Assembly (NCBI GenBank): GCA_964564635.1
Contig: CAZMAR010000002.1
Location: 434,001 to 498,000, forward strand
Source: Tepidaquicella sp964564635
Lineage (GTDB): Bacteria; Bacteroidota; Ignavibacteria; Tepidaquicellales; Tepidaquicellaceae
DNA: 64,000 nucleotides
Direction: 5' to 3'
The translations under genes were made by a program, and so were the position numbers. Shown here one piece after another: positions 6,271 through 16,489 of this stretch. The notes beneath the pieces were generated by a model. That model had not been told where the DNA came from. It did no database searches and saw only the letters and a program-made list of their open reading frames with translations. Position 1 is the first letter of the stretch; each line of letters begins with the position of its first letter.

Positions 6271-9189
6271 CTATAAAGCTTTTACAACAACAATGGTAAT
6301 ATCATCGTGCTGCTTTGCATCACCGGAGAAATTTTTTACTGATTTGATAATTTCCTCCGAAATTACTTTTGCCGGTTCTTCATTAAGTTCTTTTACTATT
6401 TCAACTAATTTCTCCTCACCATATTGTTCGTAACTTGTGTTCATTGCTTCGGTAATTCCATCAGTTGCAAAAATGAATATATCACCTGGTTTGTAACTAA
6501 GTGAAATTTGTTCCAGTGAAAATTCAAAAGTTTTATTATCACTTAACCCAAGTCCTAAGCCTTCAGGTTGAACTTTCCTAACTTCATTAACCTCTTTATT
6601 GTAATAAAACATTGGAATATGCCCTGCTCTTGAAAGATTGATTATATTTTTTTCGGTATTGTAGCAGGCACATATTGCAGTTATATATGATTTTGAATCA
6701 ATATGTTTATATAAAAATTTATTTGCTTTCGTTAATAATTTATTTGGAGAATCGTAAAATTCATATAAAGTTTGAAATATTCCCTGCACTTTTGACATAT
6801 ATAATGCTGCATAGGTACCCTTTCCGCTAACATCACCAACTACAATTGTAAATTTATTTTCTTTTCCATTCAGGAAATCATAAAAATCACCCCCTACTTC
6901 AAGAGCCGGGATTGATTTAGCAAATATTTCAAGATTTTTTATCTCTGGTACAAATTGAGGGAGTGATGCAACCTGTATTTTATGAGCAATTTCAAGCTCC
7001 TGTTTTATTCTTTCCTGTTTCGCAAGTTCTTCATACAGTAATGAATTTTCTATTCCAACAGATGCACTTGTAGCCAAGGCATAAATAAAATCAATATCAC
7101 TACTATTTAATGTTGTTTCTGAGAGTTTTTCTCCAATTAAAAGAATACCATAACTTTTGTCTTTGCCAATAATTGGTAACACAAAGTGGAAATTATATTT
7201 TTTCAGAAAGTCCCTAATTTCTTCATTTAAGTAACTTATATTTATTTTCTCTTTAATTTTTTTGAACAAACTTAATACTCCAGGTGGAACTTCAATGGAA
7301 TATTTTTCAGGTTTGATATTATCAAAACAAAATATTTTATCACTCCAGTACTCTTTTGAAGGTGAGAATAATATTATTCCCGCTTGCTTCAATCTGGATA
7401 ATTCCGCTACTTTTCTAATAAATGTATTTGCGAGATTTTCAACTGAAAAACTTTTCATCAGTAGTTTTGTAAGTTCAGTTTGTGCGGACATATAATCGTA
7501 ACTGCCCCTATAATATTTTCTATCAAGATATTTCTGAAATATTTTATTTAGTTTCCAACCTGTTATTACCATTAAAAATATTATTAAAGTAAATAATACT
7601 TTATTATATATAACATCGCTATTATCAAATGGAGAAATAGCAAAAAGTTGGATATTTCTACTTGTAATTTTAATATCGGGGAAATTAATATTAATCTCGG
7701 AAAAAGATATTAGTAAAATTATAAAAATAATTATAAGAAATATTTTCCATAAAGAAGAAATGATAAGATACTGAGCTCCTCTTCTTATTTTAAAATCAAT
7801 TCCAAGTAATTTGTATTTTGCAATACTATAGAAATAAATAATAGGAATTATAAAAAGAAATAAATAACCATATTCAGAAAGTGTTTTGAGTAATTTTGAC
7901 TCTATAAGATAGGATATTGGGTTAATAAATATTGTTAAAAAGCCAAGTAACCACAATAAATTGTATATTATGGATAAGTTCCTGTAATCTTTACTTTGAT
8001 ACTTTCTAAAAAGGATTTTAATCACAATAAAATATAATACCCCCAGAGTAAAAGAAATTAGAAAAGGTGCCTGTCTAACTAAATTAACATCATAAAAATA
8101 TAATAATGAGAAAGCTAAAATATTTAAGACGAAATACACATATAAAATTATTATGAGATATTTCTTTTCAATTAATTTAGTATTAGGAGATGGAAAATAA
8201 ACTAAACTATGAAGTAAAACGGGGAGGAAGAAAATAAATACAACATTATATATATAAACTTTTAAAAAAGTGAATGAATCGTAAGCAACTGGATAATTTG
8301 AAACGGTTGCGGGTAGGAAGAAACCTACAAGTATAAATGCAAGTCCGGTTAATTTTGCAGCGGGTAATTGCGGTCTGAGCAAAGAAAATACTAATCCGCA
8401 TATAAAAAATAGAAAACCCTCTAAAAGCAGAAAAACTATTTGAGTAGGAAGCCCAAGAGTTGCAAGTTTAACATCAATTTTAATAGTTTCATTATTTCTC
8501 AAGATATAGTAGGGAATAGGAACATCAGGTTCCTGACTTCTTAAAAATTTTAAAGATGCTTCATCAAGAAATTCATTTTCATCTACAACAACCATTTTTA
8601 AAGGAGTATCTTTAATTTTCAGAAGTACATCACCTACTTTAATGCCAGCTAAATCAGTTGCTTCATTTTTTTCAAGATATCCAATGAATACACCCTCTTT
8701 TAGCTCTTTTATAAAATCAGTTGAAAACTGTGTATTACTTACAGCAAAAGTATCTGATAAAAGAAAGTATTTATTGTGTTTATCTAAATCTTTTATCTCA
8801 TTTACCTTTTTTAAACTGAATATAGTTATTGATTTTATTGGTTCATTTTCTATTATTTTTTTTATTGATTCAATACTGTAATTAGAGTCAAGAATTATAT
8901 TATTAATACCTAAAAGAAAACTTCCTACTGGAATAGAATCGTACGCCCCAGGATTACCATTCTCAAGTTTTTGTAAGTATAATTGTTTTTGAATATAAAA
9001 TTTTGATGGTAAAGTCATATAATGAGTACCACTGAACACAGTGGTTGCGTTTCTAATTGTATTAATAACGATTATTATTGTAAAACCTATACTGATTGCA
9101 ATTATAAAAATTTTAAAAAATAGAAAATTTCTCCCTGTTAATTTCTCTACTCCAGTATCAGATTCGTTTGTTTTATTTGTTGAGTTCAT
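6271..9189 (-). CDS. Membrane SpoIIE/PP2C-type serine phosphatase with PDZ-like and GAF-like regions
   Basis: This 972-aa protein begins with a transmembrane helix (about 27-47) and an extracytoplasmic part with PDZ-like features; the clearest segment is EATDLAGIKVGDVLLKI near 180. About seven transmembrane helices follow (about 250-500), then a GAF-like region (about 575-715) and a C-terminal PP2C-type SpoIIE domain (about 735-970). The phosphatase shows GGDFYDF, VVGDVSGKGTYAAL, FATDGITEAM and HDDITIVV, the metal-binding aspartate motifs of the family. Such enzymes dephosphorylate anti-sigma-factor antagonists in partner-switching pathways; no partner gene is visible here. The hybrid kinase gene upstream, 71 bp away on the same strand, could act in the same signalling route. 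Confidence 0.88.
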   Translation of the reverse strand: MNSTNKTNESDTGVEKLTGRNFLFFKIFIIAISIGFTIIIVINTIRNATTVFSGTHYMTLPSKFYIQKQLYLQKLENGNPGAYDSIPVGSFLLGINNIILDSNYSIESIKKIIENEPIKSITIFSLKKVNEIKDLDKHNKYFLLSDTFAVSNTQFSTDFIKELKEGVFIGYLEKNEATDLAGIKVGDVLLKIKDTPLKMVVVDENEFLDEASLKFLRSQEPDVPIPYYILRNNETIKIDVKLATLGLPTQIVFLLLEGFLFFICGLVFSLLRPQLPAAKLTGLAFILVGFFLPATVSNYPVAYDSFTFLKVYIYNVVFIFFLPVLLHSLVYFPSPNTKLIEKKYLIIILYVYFVLNILAFSLLYFYDVNLVRQAPFLISFTLGVLYFIVIKILFRKYQSKDYRNLSIIYNLLWLLGFLTIFINPISYLIESKLLKTLSEYGYLFLFIIPIIYFYSIAKYKLLGIDFKIRRGAQYLIISSLWKIFLIIIFIILLISFSEININFPDIKITSRNIQLFAISPFDNSDVIYNKVLFTLIIFLMVITGWKLNKIFQKYLDRKYYRGSYDYMSAQTELTKLLMKSFSVENLANTFIRKVAELSRLKQAGIILFSPSKEYWSDKIFCFDNIKPEKYSIEVPPGVLSLFKKIKEKINISYLNEEIRDFLKKYNFHFVLPIIGKDKSYGILLIGEKLSETTLNSSDIDFIYALATSASVGIENSLLYEELAKQERIKQELEIAHKIQVASLPQFVPEIKNLEIFAKSIPALEVGGDFYDFLNGKENKFTIVVGDVSGKGTYAALYMSKVQGIFQTLYEFYDSPNKLLTKANKFLYKHIDSKSYITAICACYNTEKNIINLSRAGHIPMFYYNKEVNEVRKVQPEGLGLGLSDNKTFEFSLEQISLSYKPGDIFIFATDGITEAMNTSYEQYGEEKLVEIVKELNEEPAKVISEEIIKSVKNFSGDAKQHDDITIVVVKAL

Positions 9190-9260
9190 AATTAATATAC
9201 GAAATTAAGAAAGAAATGTTATTTAAAATGTTTTAATTGAAAAAGATAAAATATGTTATT

Positions 9261-12200
9261 TTAGGTGTTCAACAATCGTGATACAAGTTCGATTAAGTCT
9301 TTTGGAGCAAATGGTTTTGAAATATAATGAGAACAACCTGCCTCAAGGAATCTTTCTTTATCTCCTATCATTGCAAATGCAGTTAATGCAACTATTGGAA
9401 TATTTTTATATTTTTCCAGCTGTCGTATTATCTTTGTCGTTTGTATTCCATCTAATTCTTTCAAACCTATATCCATTAAAATTAAGTCGTAGTTTTCCTT
9501 TTTAATTAAAGAAAGTGCTTCATAACCGCTAAATGCAATATCTATATTACAAATGTCTTTCAATATATATTTTATTGTTATAATATTTTCTTCATCATCT
9601 TCTACAAGAAGAACTTTTTTATCAGGGAAAAATTTAATATTTCCCTTTTTTATTTTTTCTTGTTTTTCGGTATTGTTAATTTTTTCTTCTTTTTCTATTG
9701 ATGGTTTTGTTTCAGGGAATTTTATTATGAAGGTTGATCCTTTTCCCACCTGACTTTCTAAAGATATTTTCCCACCCATTAATTCTGTATACTTTTTTGT
9801 AATTGTTAATCCTAAACCTACTCCTTCATAAAATCTGTCATATCCTTCACTTACCTGTCGGAAGGGTTCAAAGACTATATCCTGTTTATTTTCAGGAATT
9901 CCTATTCCAGTATCTTTTACTTTTATGACCGCATAGTTTCCACTCAAAGTACTTTCTCTTTCAAGGATAAGGGCTATTTCTCCTTTTGGTGTATAAGTAA
10001 TTGCATTTTGAACTAAATTAGAAATTATCTTTTCAAAAATAGTTTTGTCAAGAGAGGCATAAACATCATCTTGAATTTCTGTTTTTAAGTTTAAATTTTT
10101 TCTGGAAGCAGCGATTTGAAATAATAATGCAGTCTCTAAAAGTATTGAAGATATTTTCACTGGTTCGAGTTTTAACTCAACTTTATCTGCCTCTATTTTT
10201 GATAAGTCAAGTATTAAATTTAATGTATTTGTTAATCTTTTTCCCCCTTTCAAAATTATATCGACTAATTTTTTCTGTGTATCATCAGTTAAAGAATCAT
10301 ATAATATTTCTGCGAAACCAATAATACCTGTCATTGGTGTCCTTAATTCATGACTCATATTTGCCAGAAATATAGATTTAAGTTTATTCATTTCCTCTGC
10401 TTTTTGTTTTGCTAAAAGCAGTTCATTCTCAAATTTTTTCCTTTTAGTTATATCACGAGCAATTGCAAGAACAAAAGGTTTGTTTTGAAATGTTATTCTG
10501 TTCAAATTTATTTCTGCTTCAAATTCCGTCCCATCTCCTCTTAAATGTAACCAATCAAACCTCTGGGGCTTTCCGTCAATGGCTGCTTTTATATAGCTCA
10601 AAGCTTTTTCTCTTGAATTTGTTCCATCTGGTTGCTTCAAAGGGGATATTTCATAGGGTTTTTTAGTTAATAATTCTTCTTTCGATAGTGAGTATATTTC
10701 TAATGCTTTTTCATTGCAATCAATAATTCTATCGTAATCAAGCAAAAGCATAGCATCACTTGCATAATTAAAAACCATTTTAAATTTCTTTTCCGAATTT
10801 TCCAATTCATTAAAAACCTTTTCTCTTTCCAATTCCGTTTCCAATGAGTTTAAAGCAAAGGAAATATCAGAAGTAACCTCTTTAAGCAATTCTATCTCAT
10901 CTTCTGAAAAACAATTTTGATTATCAGAATAGAGTGATAAAACCCCTATGACTTTATCCCTTAAATTAATCGGTAGAGAAATGCAAGCATTCAAACCCAA
11001 CCTGGAAATTTCTTCACCCCAGAATTTATATCTTAATTCATTTTTTAAATTGTTACATACTATTATTTTATTTTCTAAAATTGAATCTTTTTCAGGATAC
11101 AAAATATCATTATGATAAGCTATTATTTTTTCTATTTTTTCTATAATACCTTTACTATCTTTAGAAGACGATTTAATTTGGATTTTATTTTCTTTTTCAC
11201 TTACAATCCCTATCAATGCTAAGTGATATAACCCTATTTCGTGAGCAATTTTACAAATTTCATCAAATAAAACATCTCTGTCTTTTATACGGACAATGGT
11301 CTCATTAATTTTGCTTAATAAGGCATATACACGATTTAAGTTCTTTATTTTTAGTTCTGCATTTTTTCGTTCAGAAATATCTCTTATTATAGATTGAATA
11401 TATAATTTATTTTCAACCTCTATTAATCTTAAACTTGCTTCAACTGGAAAAGTTGTACCATCTTTTTTAATATGTATTGTTTCCAATACTTTGGATTTTT
11501 CTTCTTTTATTTTTTCTAAAAGTTCATCCAGTTGGTCTCTATATTCAGATACCCTGAGGTCTTTTATATTTAATTTGTTTATTTCATCTTTTGTATAGCC
11601 ATAAGTATCAAGAGCTTTATTATTAACTTCTATTATATTCCCCTCCGGTGTTGTTAGAATAAATATATCATTTGCATTCTTTATAATAGTTTCGTAATGT
11701 TTTTGAAGTGTATCTTTTTCTTTTTGAATGTTTAATGAATGAATTTTGTGTGAATATTTTATTCTAATAAACACAAGAGAAATTAAAACTATAACAGACA
11801 ATATTGTAGATCCAAGAAAAACAATAAACCATATTGTTAATTTTTTTAATGGTCCATAAATTTCATCTTTATCAGTTTTTGATATTAGAATCCAGTTTGT
11901 TTCCTCAATAGGTTTTATTACACCTACGACATCTACTTTACGGTAATCTATACCCTCTACTATACCCCTTTCACCATTTATTGCTTTTACAGATATATTT
12001 TCAGATTCATTTAATGGGATTCTTAATTCTAATGGTTTACTTTTTAAGTATTTCACGCTATTAATATTTACAACTTCATTGCCGAGTTTTTCAATTAGCA
12101 GATTTTCAGAAGTTTCACTTTTAGTAGGCCATTCATTTATGTAATTGAAAAGAAAATCATAAGGAATAATCTCCAAAATTATAACAGCAAAAGGTTTTGA

Positions 12201-12740
12201 ATCATTTTTAAGAAATATTGGTGAAATTATGTCTATGTGAAGTGAATCTGAATTTTCAAAATATCTAAAATCGGTAATATATGTTTTTGAAATTCTACTA
12301 ATAATAATATCTTTTATTTCCTTTTTTCTATATCCCCCCAAATCCCTTGTAGTCTCGGGAAAAGTAATTAAATTTTCTAAATCTGAATTAACTATTCTGA
12401 CTGTAGAGCCACTTTTTTCACTTATAGGCTTTAAAATCTCTAATATTTCTTCTTTTGTTTTTCTGTTTAAATTATTATTGTAATCGTAAATTGCATTTAC
12501 GATAAAACTATTATTGACGATAAATTCTACGTCGCTTTTTCTTTCATAAAGCCAGGTCTTAATATAATTTGATTTTAAATCTGAAATAGCAATTAAATTT
12601 TCATTTGCTTCCTGTTTTATTGTAGATTTCTGAGAGGAATAATAAAGAAAAATTAATACAGTAATTATAACTAAAAAAAATAAAAATATTATTGCTAATG
12701 GCTTTTTAAAAACTGCTGATTGTCTATTTTCTGCTTCCAC
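9261..12740 (-). CDS. Hybrid sensor histidine kinase (extracellular sensor, PAS-GAF-PAS, HisKA, HATPase, REC)
   Basis: The order in this 1159-aa protein is: transmembrane helix (about 13-33), large extracytoplasmic sensor of double-Cache type (about 35-300), second helix (about 303-326), PAS (about 345-460), GAF (about 485-640), PAS (about 650-770), dimerisation domain with phospho-acceptor His797 in MSHELRTP, and ATPase with DTGIGIPENK and a VGLGLTI G-box. A receiver domain with Asp1090 in LILMDIGL and the lysine in YISKPF closes the protein. There is no DNA-binding output, so the phosphate must pass to a separate partner that is not visible. It is followed by the SpoIIE-type phosphatase gene. 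Confidence 0.92.
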   Translation of the reverse strand: MEAENRQSAVFKKPLAIIFLFFLVIITVLIFLYYSSQKSTIKQEANENLIAISDLKSNYIKTWLYERKSDVEFIVNNSFIVNAIYDYNNNLNRKTKEEILEILKPISEKSGSTVRIVNSDLENLITFPETTRDLGGYRKKEIKDIIISRISKTYITDFRYFENSDSLHIDIISPIFLKNDSKPFAVIILEIIPYDFLFNYINEWPTKSETSENLLIEKLGNEVVNINSVKYLKSKPLELRIPLNESENISVKAINGERGIVEGIDYRKVDVVGVIKPIEETNWILISKTDKDEIYGPLKKLTIWFIVFLGSTILSVIVLISLVFIRIKYSHKIHSLNIQKEKDTLQKHYETIIKNANDIFILTTPEGNIIEVNNKALDTYGYTKDEINKLNIKDLRVSEYRDQLDELLEKIKEEKSKVLETIHIKKDGTTFPVEASLRLIEVENKLYIQSIIRDISERKNAELKIKNLNRVYALLSKINETIVRIKDRDVLFDEICKIAHEIGLYHLALIGIVSEKENKIQIKSSSKDSKGIIEKIEKIIAYHNDILYPEKDSILENKIIVCNNLKNELRYKFWGEEISRLGLNACISLPINLRDKVIGVLSLYSDNQNCFSEDEIELLKEVTSDISFALNSLETELEREKVFNELENSEKKFKMVFNYASDAMLLLDYDRIIDCNEKALEIYSLSKEELLTKKPYEISPLKQPDGTNSREKALSYIKAAIDGKPQRFDWLHLRGDGTEFEAEINLNRITFQNKPFVLAIARDITKRKKFENELLLAKQKAEEMNKLKSIFLANMSHELRTPMTGIIGFAEILYDSLTDDTQKKLVDIILKGGKRLTNTLNLILDLSKIEADKVELKLEPVKISSILLETALLFQIAASRKNLNLKTEIQDDVYASLDKTIFEKIISNLVQNAITYTPKGEIALILERESTLSGNYAVIKVKDTGIGIPENKQDIVFEPFRQVSEGYDRFYEGVGLGLTITKKYTELMGGKISLESQVGKGSTFIIKFPETKPSIEKEEKINNTEKQEKIKKGNIKFFPDKKVLLVEDDEENIITIKYILKDICNIDIAFSGYEALSLIKKENYDLILMDIGLKELDGIQTTKIIRQLEKYKNIPIVALTAFAMIGDKERFLEAGCSHYISKPFAPKDLIELVSRLLNT

Positions 12741-12845
12741 TTTGAGGTAGTTGTTTGTAAGTAATAAATATAAAAAATAAAATCTCTTTTTATTTATAAT
12801 TATTTAAAAATATCACATATTGAAGTAAAAAAAAAGAATGAAAAA

Positions 12846-12879
12846 AAAAGAGTTCAGAAATTATTTTCTGAACTCTTTT
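12846..12879 (-). terminator. Rho-independent terminator
   Basis: Perfect 15-bp arms (12846-12860 and 12865-12879) enclose a TTAT loop. On the minus strand the hairpin is followed by a long U-run from the A-tract at about 12829-12848, so it should end transcription of the T9SS cargo gene that stops at 12907. Confidence 0.9.
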
Positions 12880-12906
12880 AAATTAACAAAATCTGAAGTT
12901 AATTTT

Positions 12907-14262
12907 TTATTTCAATAATATCATTTTCTTTGTATCTACAAAATTGTCAGCTATGATTTTATAATAATAAATTCCTGAACTTAAATTGCCTGCATCGAAC
13001 ATTACTGAATGATTACCAGCTTCCCTGTTTTCTGAAAGTATTGTTTTTACTTCTTTTCCTAAAACATCATAAACCTTTAGTGTAACAAAACTTGATTTTG
13101 GTAAAGAGAAATTAATGGTTGTAGTTGGATTAAATGGATTTGGATAATTTTGCTCAAGTTTGTATTCTTCCGGAATGTTATTATTCTTTTCAATACCAAC
13201 TATTACATTATCAACTAATTTCATTACTGCACCTGTTGAAGAAATAGCATATAAATATACTGTTTGTCCAACCCTCACATATTCCATATGTGTAATTCCA
13301 TTAACACCAGAAACTGGGGCGATTGTTGTCCAGGTGGCTCCATAGTCTGTACTTTTTGCAGTAACTGTAGCGGAAGCAGATGAATTAATTAAGTAAGCGG
13401 TTGATGTGCCGTTTATGTATTTTATACTTACGTATCCACTTGTTACACTTCCGGGAATAGTTTGAGAAAACCAGTTTAATCCACCATTTGTCGTTCTTGA
13501 TATTGCATTTGAGGTCCCACTTGATGCAGCAAGTCCGTTTAGCTTATTGTCTGCAAAAGCAAAAGTACAAATAAAGCCTCCGGTTGGTCCAACAAGGCTT
13601 TGGTATGTCCAGTTAACCCCTGCATTTGTAGTTACTCCTACTCTTGCTGGAGCAGCATTCAAACCGAAACCATAAAATAAAGTGTCAATAATCATAATAG
13701 AATTTTGACCCGAAGCTGCACCTGAGAGTGGTGGATTTTGAATGAACCAGTTATTTCCACCGTCTACTGTTTTTGCAATCCAGTATGTGGTACCTGTTGG
13801 CGGGTCACTTTCTATAATTCCATACATTGGATTGTTTTTTGAGAACACTATACCGTTTATAAATCCTGCTGTACCTCCAGTTTGTAAAATAGTCTCCCAC
13901 GAGGTGCCACCATTTGTAGTTTTATATACTTTTGCATTTCCTCCTGCACCACCAGATGCGCCACCATCACCAACAAAGACAACCAGTGAGTCTTTTGCCC
14001 ATACACAATAAACCTCTAATGAAACACCTGTTGTTCCTATTGAAACCCAGTTCAATCCTCCATTTGTGGTTCTCCAAATAACAGGGACTCCACTGGGACC
14101 ACCTGCTACAAATACGCAAGTTGGGCTTGCTACTGAAATACTTGGGTATGAACCGACATTTGATACTGTGCCTGCCGCTACCCATTGAGCATTAGAGTTG
14201 TAATTAACGGCAAAGCAGAGTATTAAAACTGTGAATAACAGAATAAGTAAGTTTCTTTTCAT
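12907..14262 (-). CDS. T9SS-secreted protein with YCF48/BNR-type repeats
   Basis: The 451-aa protein has an N-terminal signal peptide (MKRNLLILLF..., cleavage near residue 25). A beta-propeller-like region carries about six copies of a TTNGG-x-N/S-W type motif, and the C-terminal sorting domain starts at NYPNPFNPTTTINF and ends in KKMILLK. The sorting domain directs export through the type IX system and attachment or release at the surface. YCF48-type propellers are structural; no catalytic motif is visible. A good ribosome site (AGGAG) precedes the ATG and a strong terminator follows the stop, so it is probably its own transcription unit. Confidence 0.9.
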   Translation of the reverse strand: MKRNLLILLFTVLILCFAVNYNSNAQWVAAGTVSNVGSYPSISVASPTCVFVAGGPSGVPVIWRTTNGGLNWVSIGTTGVSLEVYCVWAKDSLVVFVGDGGASGGAGGNAKVYKTTNGGTSWETILQTGGTAGFINGIVFSKNNPMYGIIESDPPTGTTYWIAKTVDGGNNWFIQNPPLSGAASGQNSIMIIDTLFYGFGLNAAPARVGVTTNAGVNWTYQSLVGPTGGFICTFAFADNKLNGLAASSGTSNAISRTTNGGLNWFSQTIPGSVTSGYVSIKYINGTSTAYLINSSASATVTAKSTDYGATWTTIAPVSGVNGITHMEYVRVGQTVYLYAISSTGAVMKLVDNVIVGIEKNNNIPEEYKLEQNYPNPFNPTTTINFSLPKSSFVTLKVYDVLGKEVKTILSENREAGNHSVMFDAGNLSSGIYYYKIIADNFVDTKKMILLK

Positions 14263-14337
14263 TTTGTTCTCCTTTTATGTTTAATTAAAAAGAACTTTGT
14301 ATAATTTATGGATTGTTTTTAAAAAAGTCAAGATTAC

Positions 14338-14361
14338 AATTTTATCATATATGATAAAATT
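14338..14361. other. 24-bp perfect palindrome between two T9SS genes
   Basis: Bases 14338-14361 read identically on both strands (centre ATCATATATGAT flanked by AATTTT/AAAATT). It lies between the stop of the 609-aa gene and the start of the 451-aa gene. No U-run follows on the minus strand, so it is either a weak terminator hairpin or a protein-binding site; in AT-rich DNA chance cannot be excluded. Confidence 0.35.
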
Positions 14362-14389
14362 TTTAATAAAAACCAAATTTTAAAAAGAT

Positions 14390-16219
14390 TTACTTTACAA
14401 GTGTGATTCTGATTGTACTTACATGTTTATTTGTTTCCATTCGTATGAAATATACTCCCGTATTTAAACTTTCACAGTTTAAAATATATTCAAACGTCCC
14501 TTCACTTAGTTCTGTATTAATCAATTCCATTAAAGCTCTTCCGAGTAAATCATAAAGTACCAGTTTGACTTTTGATTTTTCAGGTAGATCAAATTTTATT
14601 TTTGTTTGTGGATTGAATGGATTTGGGTAGTTCTGATATAATCTATACTCAGAAGGGATCTCATTATTCAATAATTTTATTTCGGTTGGATAAGGAATAA
14701 AGCTCCACACCGTTGACCAGGGACCTGTGCCAAACGAATTTGTAGCGTTCACACGCCAAAAATATGTTATATTTATAGAGAGTTTACCAGAAGGAATTGT
14801 ATATTCGGATGTTGTAACAGTTGCTGAGTCTGTAATAATAAGAAAATTCGATAATGTTGAGATTTGAACCTTATAATTTATAATATTAGTTAAAGGACTC
14901 CATAATAAAGTTGGGGTTAAGGAGATGCCAAATGCTCCATTTGGTGGTGAAATTAAAGTTGGTGCTTCCGGAAATTGGCCCGTAGAAAAGCTCCAAATAC
15001 TTGACCAATCACTTGTTCCTACTTGATTTGAGGCATTTACTTTCCAATAATAGGTAAAACCGAATTGAAGTTTTCCTGACGGAACATTATAATAATTAGT
15101 GCTAATAGTTGCTGAATCGGTTATGATAGAAAAATTATAGTTTGTCGATATTATAACTTTATAGTAAGTAGCACCAATTGAAGAATTCCAGCTTAGGTTA
15201 GGAGTTGTATTAATGTTGGTACCTCCATTTGGTGGAGATAAAAGGATAGGTGGATTCGGTATTAGAAATCCACCATTATTTGTTTTAATAATAGCTCCAT
15301 TTCTACCACATGCCCAACCAGTATTAATATCAACAAAATGTACATCAGAAAGCCAACTGTCTACTGGAGAAATTTGCAGATTCCAGGTTTCGCCACAATC
15401 AACAGTATTTAATATAGTTGAAGCTCCACCATAGTAGTTACCGCCGACAATCCATCCAACATTTGAATTTATAAAGAAAACGGAGTTTAACCATGTGGTT
15501 GCTGGAGAATATTTTTGCACCCAATTTGCCCCGGAATTTGTCGTTTTAATGATTGTACCATTATTTCCGCAAATAATTCCTGTATTCTGATTAATAAATG
15601 AAATGCCTAATAAATTTGTAGAGGAAGTAATTGGTTGTGCAATCCAATTTATACCACCATTAGTTGTTTTAGAGATAAAACCATTTGTTCCAACTACCCA
15701 ACCTGTATTTTGATCTGTAAAAAATAAAGATACTAAATGATTTGTAACATTTAATGGAATTAAGGTCCAATTATTTCCACCATCTGTAGTTTTCAATATT
15801 TTTCCACCCTGTAAAGATGCCCAGCCTGTATTTGAATTATAAAACTGAATGCTATAGGCTAATCCGCTTAACCTATAATAAACGGTATACCAGTTATTTC
15901 CACCGTTAGTTGTTTTACTGATTTGTGTGTGTGAGGAAGTTTCTGTTCCACCACAAAGCCACCCTGTTTGAGAATTTATGAAATAACCACCGAGAAAACT
16001 TTCAGAAGTATTCCCGTTTTGATAAAACCAGTTTATTCCTCCATTGGTTGTTTTTCTTATAGTATTCTGGAATCCAAAAACCCATCCCGTTTGTGTATTA
16101 ACAAAAAATTCGCCTCTTAACTCTTCCGAAGTAAGAGGAGTTAATACATACCACCCCATCTGTGCAAAACAATAGGAGAATGTAAAATATAAACAAATAA
16201 AAAGAACTAATTTTTTCAT
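14390..16219 (-). CDS. T9SS-secreted protein: YCF48 repeats, two fibronectin-III-like domains, sorting domain
   Basis: The 609-aa protein starts with a signal peptide ending near residue 19. A YCF48-type propeller of about seven repeats follows (about 20-310), each with Gly-Trp and KTTNGG-x-NW-like ends. Two adjacent fibronectin-III-like modules (about 318-410 and 415-505) both begin LISPPNG/LLSPPNG and share the STNYNF/STLSNF and WKVNA/WRVNA patterns, so they look like an internal duplication. The C-terminus is the T9SS domain from NYPNPFNPQTKIKFDL to the end. It is likely exported to the cell surface or medium. No enzyme motif is visible; a binding or adhesion role is inference. Confidence 0.9.
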   Translation of the reverse strand: MKKLVLFICLYFTFSYCFAQMGWYVLTPLTSEELRGEFFVNTQTGWVFGFQNTIRKTTNGGINWFYQNGNTSESFLGGYFINSQTGWLCGGTETSSHTQISKTTNGGNNWYTVYYRLSGLAYSIQFYNSNTGWASLQGGKILKTTDGGNNWTLIPLNVTNHLVSLFFTDQNTGWVVGTNGFISKTTNGGINWIAQPITSSTNLLGISFINQNTGIICGNNGTIIKTTNSGANWVQKYSPATTWLNSVFFINSNVGWIVGGNYYGGASTILNTVDCGETWNLQISPVDSWLSDVHFVDINTGWACGRNGAIIKTNNGGFLIPNPPILLSPPNGGTNINTTPNLSWNSSIGATYYKVIISTNYNFSIITDSATISTNYYNVPSGKLQFGFTYYWKVNASNQVGTSDWSSIWSFSTGQFPEAPTLISPPNGAFGISLTPTLLWSPLTNIINYKVQISTLSNFLIITDSATVTTSEYTIPSGKLSINITYFWRVNATNSFGTGPWSTVWSFIPYPTEIKLLNNEIPSEYRLYQNYPNPFNPQTKIKFDLPEKSKVKLVLYDLLGRALMELINTELSEGTFEYILNCESLNTGVYFIRMETNKHVSTIRITLVK

Positions 16220-16489
16220 TTTTTTTTAATATAGATAGATATTGTTTTAAAGTCAAGACAGATTTTAAGTTTTTTTCTAAAAATAAGATGATTAATAAAA
16301 ATGGTGAATATCAGTAATTGAAGAATTAAACTATTAATTTATAATTCTGTTAATATGATAATGTTATTAAATACAGTGTATTATTATTGTCTTATGAGAT
16401 AAGGCTTAAAGGTATAAAAAATTGAAATAGCACTTTTTATTTAGAAATTGCTTTTTATAGATTTGAAATGCGCTCACATTATAAAAAAG

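Noticed and set aside
13742..14011. Plus-strand open frame opposite the T9SS protein gene
   Set aside because: Its Pro-rich product is the antisense of repeated Gly/Thr codons in the YCF48 repeats.
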